A program made the translations under genes and the position numbers. The notes under the pieces are model-generated. The model made no database searches and was not told the DNA's origin. It was given only the letters and a program-made list of their open reading frames with translations. A stretch of 5,011 nt of DNA from assembly GCA_947090365.1 (NCBI GenBank), contig CAMUNT010000037.1, positions 1-5,011 of the forward strand, written 5' to 3'. The stretch's first letter is position 1. Every line of letters starts with the position of its first letter. This DNA comes from an uncultured Clostridia bacterium. GTDB taxonomy: Bacteria > Bacillota > Clostridia > Christensenellales > Borkfalkiaceae. Positions 1-5,011 of this stretch are shown here, piece by piece.

Positions 1-1040
1 CCCAGCTTTTTACGGGCAGAATGATGGCTATGATGTCGCCCGTTATGATTATAATAATGAACGGCGTATCGCTTGCTATCTACTGGATAGGCGCTTCGCT
101 TATCAACGCCGACGCCACCGATTATCCGACGATAGTCGCGTTTATGTCGCTTGCATCGCAGATAATTATGGCGTTTATGATGCTTATGATGATGTTCGTT
201 CTTATGCCCAGAGCTCAGGTTTCGGCAAAGCGCATTAACGCTGTGCTGGAAACGCCTCTGTCCGTAAGCGACCCCGAAACGGAAATGGAGCCTATCGAAA
301 AAGGAACGGTAGAATTTAAAAACGTTTCATTCAGCTACGCCAACTCGTCCGCGCCTGTAATTTCCGATATAAGCTTTAAAGCCGAGCAGGGCGAAACGGT
401 TGCCTTCATCGGTTCGACGGGAAGCGGTAAATCAACGCTTATAAATCTCGTTCCCCGCTTTTTCGACGCGACCGAGGGCGAAGTTTTGGTTGACGGCGTC
501 AACGTTAAGCATTTAAAGCAGAAAACTCTGCGCTCTTTAATCGGCTACGTTCCGCAAAAGGGGCTGCTGTTCTCGGGAACGGTTAAAAGCAATATCGCGT
601 TCGGCAAGGACGGTATTTCCGACGAGCAGATTATAAACGCCGCAAAAATAGCGGAAGCCGACGAGTTTATAACGAAAATGGAAAATGGCTACGATTCCGA
701 AATCGCGCAGGGCGGTAAAAACGTTTCTGGCGGACAGAAACAGCGTCTTTCCATTGCGCGCGCGGTTGCAATCGATCCCGAAATTCTCATTTTCGACGAT
801 TCTTTTTCCGCACTCGATTACAAAACGGATAAAAAGGTCCGCGCAAATCTCAGCAAGTCTGGCGCAACCAAGCTTATAATCGCACAGCGTATCGGCACTA
901 TTTTAGACGCCGACAAAATAATGGTTCTGGACAGTGGGAAGGTAGTGGGCTACGGCAAGCATAACGAGCTTTTGAAAACCTGCGACGTGTACCGCGAAAT
1001 CGCTCTTTCACAGCTTTCAAAGGAGGAACTGGGCTTATGA
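1..1040 (+). CDS. Heterodimeric ABC exporter, degenerate-site subunit (permease-ATPase fusion), 5' truncated
   Basis: This is the C-terminal part of a membrane-spanning ABC exporter half-transporter. The frame is open from base 3 (Gln-Leu-Phe-Thr-Gly-Arg precede the first in-window Met at 21), so that Met is internal and the true start lies off the left edge. Numbering from that Met, two hydrophobic segments at about 5-28 and 38-62 match TM5 and TM6. The ATPase domain follows: A-loop Tyr106, Walker A GSTGSGKST at 131-139, Q-loop Gln179, signature VSGGQ at 235-239, Walker B ILIFDD at 255-260 and D-loop SALD at 263-266. Two catalytic positions are non-canonical: Asp260 (GAT, 798-800) replaces the Walker B Glu, and Gln289 in AQR (CAG, 885-887) replaces the H-loop His. 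In known heterodimeric exporters such as BmrC/BmrD and TM287/TM288 this marks the subunit with the degenerate ATP site. The gene overlaps the next one by four bases (ATGA), so the two products very probably form one transporter. Family assignment is secure; the exported substrate (drug, lipid or peptide) is unknown. Confidence 0.93.
   Translation, partial: QLFTGRMMAMMSPVMIIIMNGVSLAIYWIGASLINADATDYPTIVAFMSLASQIIMAFMMLMMMFVLMPRAQVSAKRINAVLETPLSVSDPETEMEPIEKGTVEFKNVSFSYANSSAPVISDISFKAEQGETVAFIGSTGSGKSTLINLVPRFFDATEGEVLVDGVNVKHLKQKTLRSLIGYVPQKGLLFSGTVKSNIAFGKDGISDEQIINAAKIAEADEFITKMENGYDSEIAQGGKNVSGGQKQRLSIARAVAIDPEILIFDDSFSALDYKTDKKVRANLSKSGATKLIIAQRIGTILDADKIMVLDSGKVVGYGKHNELLKTCDVYREIALSQLSKEELGL
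1019..1026 (+). promoter_or_regulatory. Strong Shine-Dalgarno for the second ABC subunit
   Basis: AAAGGAGG lies inside the end of the upstream coding region, 10 bases before the ATG at 1037. It is a near-perfect anti-16S match. It supports the start at 1037 over the in-frame ATG codons at 1043 and 1055, which are too far away. Together with the ATGA stop/start overlap it points to translational coupling of the two subunits. Confidence 0.85.
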
Positions 1041-2827
1041 AAATGCATCCCTCTATGTCCGCCGACGGAAGCGGAAAGGGCAATATCAAAAAGCTTTTAA
1101 AGGCTTTAAAGCCCTATTCTCTGTTAATAGCTCTTTCCGTTTTATTTACGGCAATTTCGGTTGTCGTCGGCGTCTGGGCTCCAAGTTTTTTATCTGATTT
1201 AACAAACGAAATCGCAAATAATGCCGGCACCCATTCCATCGATATGAAAAAGATACTCGATTTCGGTATCGTGCTTATTGCGTTCTACGTAACTAATATG
1301 CTGAGCCATTTCGGGGCGAACTTCGTTTTAACCACCGTAAGCCAGAAGTATTCGAAGGGAATAAGAAGCCAGATTTCCAAAAAAATCAACCGCGTTCCGC
1401 TTAAATATTTCGATGCGCACCAGCTCGGAGATACGATGTCGATAATCACCAACGACGTCGACACGATAGGTCAGTCGATGGATCAGGGACTGGGAATGAT
1501 ATTCTACTCGGTTATGATGCTCATTGCCGTACTTGTCGCAATGTTCGTAACCTGCTGGCAAATGGCGCTCACCGTACTCATTATTTTGCCGTTGATGCTT
1601 TTAATGGCGGTATTGCTTTTCAAGTTTGCAATGCCCCAGTTCAGGAAGAACCAGCAGTATTTGGGCGATCTGAACGGCTGTGCCGAGGAAAACTATACCG
1701 GTCAGACGGTAATTCAGGCGTTCAACGCGGGCGAAAAAATGACTGCCGACTTCGAAAAAAAGAACAAGAAAATGCGTTGGGGCGTATTCAAGGGGCAGAC
1801 GATAGCGGGCTTTATGCAACCCGCAATGACGTTCATTTCGTATTTCGCGTACGCCGCGGTGTGCGTGGTCGGCGGACTTTTAATGAACGAAAGCAAGGAC
1901 GCGAATTTCTTCGGTACAATCACCGCGTTTTTGGTTTATATCAACCTGTTCCAGAACCCTTTGCAACAGCTTTCACAGGCAATAAACAGTATGCAGATGG
2001 CAAGCGCGGCCGCTTCGCGCGTGTATGATTTCGTTGAAAGCGAAGAGCTGTCGGACGAAAGCGGTAAGCAATACAAGCTGTTGGGTAAAGGCGAAATCAA
2101 GGGCGATGTGGAGTTTAAAAACGTCCGCTTCGGGTATTCTCCCGATAAAATAATCATTCCCGATTTCTCCGCAAAGGTAAAGGCGGGTATGAAGGTTGCA
2201 ATCGTCGGCCCTACGGGCGCGGGAAAAACTACGCTTGTAAACCTTTTAATGCGCTTTTACGAGCTGGACGGAGGCGATATAACAATCGACGGCGTTTCTA
2301 TCAAGGATATGCCGAGGGAGGAGGTCCACGATATTTTCGGAATGGTGTTGCAGGATACCTGGATGTTCGAAGGCACTATCCGCGAAAATATTCTCTTTTC
2401 AAAGGACGGCGTTTCCGATGAACGGCTTGAAGAAATAATGAAGGAAGCGGGTATATCCCACTACGTGCACACCCTGCCTAACGGGCTCGATTACTTCGTT
2501 GAAAACGAAACGAGTATTTCCGGCGGCCAAAAACAGCTTATGACGATAGCCCGCGCTATGGCGGAAAATTCGCCCCTGCTGATTTTGGACGAGGCGACCT
2601 CGAACGTCGATACGCGTACCGAAGAGATTATTCAGACGGCTATGGATAAACTTACCGAGGGCAGAACAAGCTTCGTCATCGCGCACCGTCTTTCCACTAT
2701 AAAGAACGCAGATCTCATTCTGGTAATGCAGGGCGGAAACATAGTAGAGCAGGGCAATCACGAACAGCTTATTGCCTTGAACGGCTTCTACGCAAATCTC
2801 TACAATTCACAGTTCGCAAACGAATAA
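1037..2827 (+). CDS. Heterodimeric ABC exporter, catalytically canonical subunit (permease-ATPase fusion)
   Basis: This is a complete 596-residue half-transporter of normal length for the family, with an N-terminal six-helix membrane domain and a C-terminal ATPase domain; it would sit in the cytoplasmic membrane. Predicted helices lie near residues 27-50, 74-100, 152-171, 175-198, 257-283 and 292-306. Cytoplasmic coupling regions show as GDTMSIITNDVDTIG (131-145) and EENYTGQTVIQAF (217-229). The ATPase domain has A-loop Tyr367, Walker A GPTGAGKTT (391-399), Q-loop Gln439, signature ISGGQ (494-498), Walker B LLILDE with catalytic Glu519, D-loop SNVD (522-525) and H-loop His550 in AHRLSTI. All catalytic positions are intact, unlike the upstream partner, so this subunit should supply the working Walker A/B and His of the consensus site while the partner supplies the VSGGQ signature. 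The signature here is slightly off (ISGGQ followed by KQL rather than KQR), as expected at the degenerate site. The start is fixed by AAAGGAGG 10 bases upstream. A terminator follows the stop within seven bases, so this is the last gene of the operon. Substrate is unknown. Confidence 0.95.
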   Translation: MKMHPSMSADGSGKGNIKKLLKALKPYSLLIALSVLFTAISVVVGVWAPSFLSDLTNEIANNAGTHSIDMKKILDFGIVLIAFYVTNMLSHFGANFVLTTVSQKYSKGIRSQISKKINRVPLKYFDAHQLGDTMSIITNDVDTIGQSMDQGLGMIFYSVMMLIAVLVAMFVTCWQMALTVLIILPLMLLMAVLLFKFAMPQFRKNQQYLGDLNGCAEENYTGQTVIQAFNAGEKMTADFEKKNKKMRWGVFKGQTIAGFMQPAMTFISYFAYAAVCVVGGLLMNESKDANFFGTITAFLVYINLFQNPLQQLSQAINSMQMASAAASRVYDFVESEELSDESGKQYKLLGKGEIKGDVEFKNVRFGYSPDKIIIPDFSAKVKAGMKVAIVGPTGAGKTTLVNLLMRFYELDGGDITIDGVSIKDMPREEVHDIFGMVLQDTWMFEGTIRENILFSKDGVSDERLEEIMKEAGISHYVHTLPNGLDYFVENETSISGGQKQLMTIARAMAENSPLLILDEATSNVDTRTEEIIQTAMDKLTEGRTSFVIAHRLSTIKNADLILVMQGGNIVEQGNHEQLIALNGFYANLYNSQFANE

Positions 2828-2833
2828 AATAAT

Positions 2834-2864
2834 AAAAAACGCAAGCGTTGTGCTTGCGTTTTTT
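2834..2864. terminator. Bidirectional intrinsic terminator between convergent genes
   Basis: A perfect 13-bp inverted repeat, AAAAAACGCAAGC at 2834-2846 and GCTTGCGTTTTTT at 2852-2864, encloses a five-base loop. The core is a 7-bp GC-containing stem flanked by A6 and T6, so each strand reads hairpin then U-tract. It starts seven bases after the exporter stop codon on the plus strand and 57 bases past the LRR-protein stop on the minus strand. It probably terminates both transcripts; no better hairpin-plus-T-tract was found for the minus-strand gene. Confidence 0.9.
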
Positions 2865-2920
2865 AATTCTGTGCACCAAGACAGGCAGAAAAGTCTTTGT
2901 CTTCGTGTGCCGTTTAAGGC

Positions 2921-5011
2921 CTAATTTTCTTTATCTATATCGCCGTCGGTGCAATGAATTATATAATTGCCGGTGTTGTAATTCCAATTAGGGCCTTTTA
3001 CAATTACATTCCATTGCGCCTTTGTGCCATTAAAGTTTATGCTTGTAAGCGCAGTACACTCGTTAAATGCATATTCATTAATTCTCACAACGCTGTCCGG
3101 TATGGTTATATTTGTTAAATTACTGCAATTTTTGAATATAAACCTGCTGATACTCGTTATGCTGTCAGGTATAGTTATATTGATTAAACTACTGCAATTT
3201 TCGAACGCAAAATCGCCGATACTTGTTACGCTGTCGGGTATGGCTATGCTTGTGAGTTTACTGCAACTATTGAATGCAGAAGTTCCGATACTTGTTACGC
3301 TGTCGGGTATGGCTATGCTTGTGAGTTTACTGCAACTATTGAATGCAGAAGCTCCGATACTTGTTACACTGTCGGGTATAGTGATATTGGTTAAGCTACT
3401 GCAATTTTCGAACGCGCTACCGCTGATACTCGTTAAACTGTCAGGTAAAGTGATATTGGTTAAACTACTGCAATTTTCGAACACGCTACCGCTGATACTC
3501 GTTACACTGTCGGGTATGATTATACTCGTTAGACCACTGCAACCATTGAACGCATTCTGTCCGATGAATGTAACTTTGTTTGGAATCGATATATTCATAA
3601 GATTTTTGCAATTATAGAACGCACCCTCGCCGATACTCGTTACACTGTCGGGTATGGTTATGCTTGTAAGATTACTACAATCCCAGAACGCACCATCGCT
3701 TATATTTTCTCCGCTTGTAATTTCTACTGATTTCGGATTACTGCTTCCGATAGATTTGCAGGCAATTGCAGGAATTGTTGCACTTTCAATAGGACAACCT
3801 GCGAACGCATCATTACCGGTATTTATTACGCTGTCCGGTATGGTTATACTTTTAAGACTACTGCAATACTTGAACGCATAATCGCCGATACTCGTTACGC
3901 TGTTTGGAATCGTTATACTTGTAAGAGACTTGCAATTATTGAACGCACCCTCGCCGATACTTTTTACGCTGTTTAATATGGTTATACTGATTATACTACT
4001 ACAATCTCTGAACGTATAGTTGCCGATACTTTCACCGTTAATAATTACTGTTTTCAGTTTATTGTTTTTGATAGCTTTGCAGGCAAAAGCAGGAATGGTA
4101 GCACTTTCAATAGGGCAATATTCAAACGCATACTCGCCGATATTCGTTACGCCGTTGCCTATCGCTACATTTGTTAGACTATAACAATTTTTAAACGCAG
4201 AACTGCCGATACCCGTTACGCTGTCCAATATTGTTATATCTGTTAAACTACGGCAATCTATAAATGCCTCCTGATCTATATCGCCGCTTGTAATTACCGC
4301 AGTCTTTAAAACCGATTTAGCAATCCTTTTAATTGCATTAGCAGGAATTGCAGCGCTTTCAATAGGGCAACCGGTGAACGCATTGGAGCCGATACTTTTT
4401 ACACTGTCGGGAATAGTGACGTTTGTAAGATTATTGCAACCGGAGAATGCATAATCTTCGATACTCGTTACCCCGTCGGAAATGTTTATGCTCGTCATAT
4501 CGATTAGTTTTTCATCGCCGATATATACTGTGCTTTTGTCTAATTGATAAAGCCCGTTTATACCGCACCAGCTCGCTATGTCGCCGTTGTAGTAAATGTT
4601 TGTAATACTACTGCAATTTTTGAACGCAGAACTGCCGATACTCGTTAGGCCGTTGCCCAAAGTTACACTCGTAAGTTTGTTGCAGCCTTCGAACGCGCTG
4701 GGGCCGATACTTTTTACACCGTCGCAAATCGTGATGCTTGTAAGACTGCCGCAATTTCTGAATGTATTCCATTCGATACTGTCGCCACTTGTAATTATTA
4801 CTGATTTCAGATTACTGTTTGATATAGCTTTGCAGGCAATAGCAGGAACGGTAGCGCTTTCAATAGGGCAACCGGCGAACGCTTCCTCGCCGACACGCGT
4901 TACGCTGTCGGGTACGGTTATGCTTGTAAGGCTACTGCAATTATAGAACGCACTACCGCCGATACTTTTTACGCTGTCCGGAACGGTTACACTCGTCAGG
5001 CTACTGCAATT
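2921..5011 (-). CDS. BspA-type leucine-rich-repeat surface protein, C-terminal 696 residues (5' end off window)
   Basis: The minus-strand frame is open without a stop from base 5011 to the TAG at 2921-2923. The right edge already lies inside a repeat (first codons read NCSSLTS), so the start, any signal peptide and the promoter are missing. The TTG at 4658-4660 lies in the middle of a repeat (TSVTLGNGL) and is not a start. The protein consists almost wholly of BspA/LRR_5-type repeats: 19 regular 23-residue units with core SLTSITIPDSVTSIG, then an AF pair, and a conserved Cys at position 2. Four longer CPIESATIP modules and one GDIASWCGI module interrupt them. The end is a non-repeat cap containing NGTKAQWNVI and GPNWNYNTGNYIIHC, closing in DGDIDKEN. 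Known BspA-family proteins are secreted or surface-exposed and bind host or bacterial partners; that role here is inference. No LPXTG motif or C-terminal membrane segment is present, so any anchor would have to be N-terminal. By eye the gene is more AT-rich than the exporter genes. Family call is strong; function is unproven. Confidence 0.92.
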   Translation of the reverse strand, partial: NCSSLTSVTVPDSVKSIGGSAFYNCSSLTSITVPDSVTRVGEEAFAGCPIESATVPAIACKAISNSNLKSVIITSGDSIEWNTFRNCGSLTSITICDGVKSIGPSAFEGCNKLTSVTLGNGLTSIGSSAFKNCSSITNIYYNGDIASWCGINGLYQLDKSTVYIGDEKLIDMTSINISDGVTSIEDYAFSGCNNLTNVTIPDSVKSIGSNAFTGCPIESAAIPANAIKRIAKSVLKTAVITSGDIDQEAFIDCRSLTDITILDSVTGIGSSAFKNCYSLTNVAIGNGVTNIGEYAFEYCPIESATIPAFACKAIKNNKLKTVIINGESIGNYTFRDCSSIISITILNSVKSIGEGAFNNCKSLTSITIPNSVTSIGDYAFKYCSSLKSITIPDSVINTGNDAFAGCPIESATIPAIACKSIGSSNPKSVEITSGENISDGAFWDCSNLTSITIPDSVTSIGEGAFYNCKNLMNISIPNKVTFIGQNAFNGCSGLTSIIIPDSVTSISGSVFENCSSLTNITLPDSLTSISGSAFENCSSLTNITIPDSVTSIGASAFNSCSKLTSIAIPDSVTSIGTSAFNSCSKLTSIAIPDSVTSIGDFAFENCSSLINITIPDSITSISRFIFKNCSNLTNITIPDSVVRINEYAFNECTALTSINFNGTKAQWNVIVKGPNWNYNTGNYIIHCTDGDIDKEN
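2924..3061 (-). other. C-terminal cap of the LRR protein
   Basis: These are the last 46 residues of the protein. They open as a repeat (ECTALTSINF) and then leave the LRR pattern with NGTKAQWNVIVKGPNWNYNT and GNYIIHCTDGDIDKEN. The aromatic- and Asn-rich sequence is a recurring end of BspA-like proteins from gut Clostridia, from memory. It probably closes the exposed hydrophobic edge of the solenoid. There is no sortase signal, transmembrane helix or positively charged tail. Confidence 0.7.
3216..3353 (-). repeat. Near-identical tandem 69-bp duplication
   Basis: Bases 3216-3284 and 3285-3353 match at 68 of 69 positions; the only difference is T3283 against C3352. They encode two consecutive units sharing SCSKLTSIAIPDSVTSIG. 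Identity extends over synonymous positions, so this is a recent duplication rather than protein-level conservation. Confidence 0.93.
3381..3518 (-). repeat. Second similar tandem 69-bp pair
   Basis: Bases 3381-3449 and 3450-3518 align without gaps and by hand count differ at about six positions, mostly near the right end. They encode units of the form NCSSLTNIT(I/L)PDS. This looks like an older duplication next to the younger one. Confidence 0.85.
3683..3799 (-). repeat. CPIESATIP module, copy nearest the C-terminus
   Basis: This is a 39-residue variant unit starting GCPIESATIPAIACKSI and continuing with PKSVEITSGENISDGAF. It departs from the 23-residue period and lacks the IG..AF segment after its first strand. 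It separates three plain units upstream from the nine-unit block downstream. Confidence 0.85.
4007..4120 (-). repeat. CPIESATIP module, 38-residue copy
   Basis: The unit starts YCPIESATIPAFACKAI and continues KLKTVIINGESIGNYTF. It is one residue shorter than the 39-residue form and reads INGES where the other copies have ITSG. It lies between two plain units upstream and three downstream. Confidence 0.82.
4259..4372 (-). repeat. CPIESATIP module, most diverged copy
   Basis: This is a 38-residue unit starting GCPIESAAIPANAIKRI and continuing VLKTAVITSGDIDQEAF. It lacks the second Cys (ACK becomes AIK) seen in the other three copies, making it the most diverged of the four. Confidence 0.82.
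4442..4618 (-). repeat. GDIASWCGI insertion module within the LRR array
   Basis: This 59-residue segment begins like a normal unit (NCSSITNI), then switches to YYNGDIASWCGINGLYQL and STVYIGDEKLIDM before returning to a plain repeat (SINISDGVTSIEDYAF). It occurs once in the window. Similar YY.GDIA.WCGI stretches are, as far as I recall, a known variant in clostridial BspA-like proteins; its role is unknown. A second NGTKAQW-type variation on the same theme forms the C-terminal cap. Confidence 0.8.
4757..4873 (-). repeat. CPIESATIP module, copy nearest the right edge
   Basis: This is a 39-residue unit starting GCPIESATVPAIACKAI and continuing NLKSVIITSGDSIEWNTF. It is followed by two plain units and then the GDIASWCGI module. 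Its wording is closest to the copy at 3683-3799. Confidence 0.84.

Larger units (their letters stand above)
3062..5011 (-). repeat. 69-bp coding repeat array (BspA/LRR_5), continues past the right edge
   Basis: Successive 69-bp units encode a 23-residue LRR. On the plus strand each is recognisable by 'CCGATACT-GTTACGCTGTC' followed by a 'CTACTGCAATT' block. Reading the protein from the right edge, the order is: two plain units, CPIES module, two plain, GDIASWCGI module, one plain, CPIES module, two plain, CPIES module, three plain, CPIES module, then nine plain units. All junctions stay in frame. The last nine units (3062-3682) form an uninterrupted block and include the most similar neighbours. 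Confidence 0.92.

Noticed and set aside
21..23. ATG at 21 as the start of the first ABC gene
   Set aside because: The frame is open upstream to the window edge, and the residues around it belong to the middle of the membrane domain. Only TM5 and TM6 are present, so the gene is truncated by the window.
685..2761. Several other open frames on both strands inside the two exporter genes
   Set aside because: All overlap clearly coding ABC transporter sequence in other frames and show no recognisable domain.
2873..2910. Imperfect hairpin just downstream of the LRR-protein stop (GCAC and AAGACA pairing with TGTCTT and GTGC)
   Set aside because: The stem is interrupted, the loop is 14 bases and no U-tract follows on the minus strand. 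The perfect hairpin at 2834-2864 is a much better terminator.
3024..3617. A 197-codon plus-strand open frame (with similar ones at 3654-3881 and 4596-4946) encoding a hydrophobic 23-residue repeat resembling membrane helices
   Set aside because: These lie antisense to the LRR gene and repeat with its 69-bp period. Their openness follows from the codon pattern of the LRR units, they break off where units vary, and no convincing ribosome-binding site or family match is apparent.
3062..5011. Regular repeats that might suggest a CRISPR array or non-coding satellite
   Set aside because: The period is 69 bp with no unique spacers, the repeats diverge as coding sequence, and all stay in one open frame encoding a classic LRR.
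1..5011. A functional link between the exporter and the LRR protein, as a secretion system for its neighbour
   Set aside because: The genes converge, have separate transcription ends and share no regulatory region. The exporter shows no N-terminal peptidase domain in its complete subunit, and the LRR protein's leader is not visible.

Overview
The window looks like a chromosomal segment of a Gram-positive anaerobe, most likely an uncultured gut Clostridia (Bacillota). This rests on three things: the clostridial type of tandem ABC exporter pair, the strong AAAGGAGG ribosome-binding site, and a BspA-type leucine-rich-repeat protein with repeat wording (TIPDSVTSIG, CPIESATIPA, NGTKAQWN) familiar from gut Clostridia. 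The taxonomic placement is inference from protein style only.

Left part, bases 1-2827, plus strand: two translationally coupled genes for the halves of a heterodimeric ABC exporter. The first is cut by the left edge and shows TM5, TM6 and a full nucleotide-binding domain. The second is complete (596 aa). They overlap by ATGA. The ATPase sites are asymmetric: the upstream subunit has Asp in place of the Walker B catalytic Glu and Gln in place of the H-loop His, while the downstream subunit is canonical. This is the degenerate-plus-consensus layout of the BmrC/BmrD and TM287/TM288 type exporters. Substrate cannot be read from the sequence.

Middle, bases 2828-2920: a 93-base convergent intergenic gap holding a perfect 13-bp hairpin with A6 on one side and T6 on the other, which can serve as an intrinsic terminator for both strands.

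Right part, bases 2921-5011, minus strand: the C-terminal 696 residues of a large BspA-type LRR protein (LRR_5 style) whose N-terminus lies beyond the right edge. The reading frame is open to the last base, so the apparent TTG start near 4660 is internal. The array consists of 23-residue (69-bp) units interrupted by four 38-39 residue 'CPIESATIP' modules and one 'GDIASWCGI' module, and ends in a distinct C-terminal cap. Two adjacent 69-bp units differ at a single base, indicating recent tandem duplication.

The exporter and the LRR protein are convergently transcribed and show no sign of working together. I see no RNA genes, CRISPR arrays, insertion sequences or attachment sites, and no clear evidence of a new system. 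The most notable material is the mosaic architecture and recent expansion of the LRR array.
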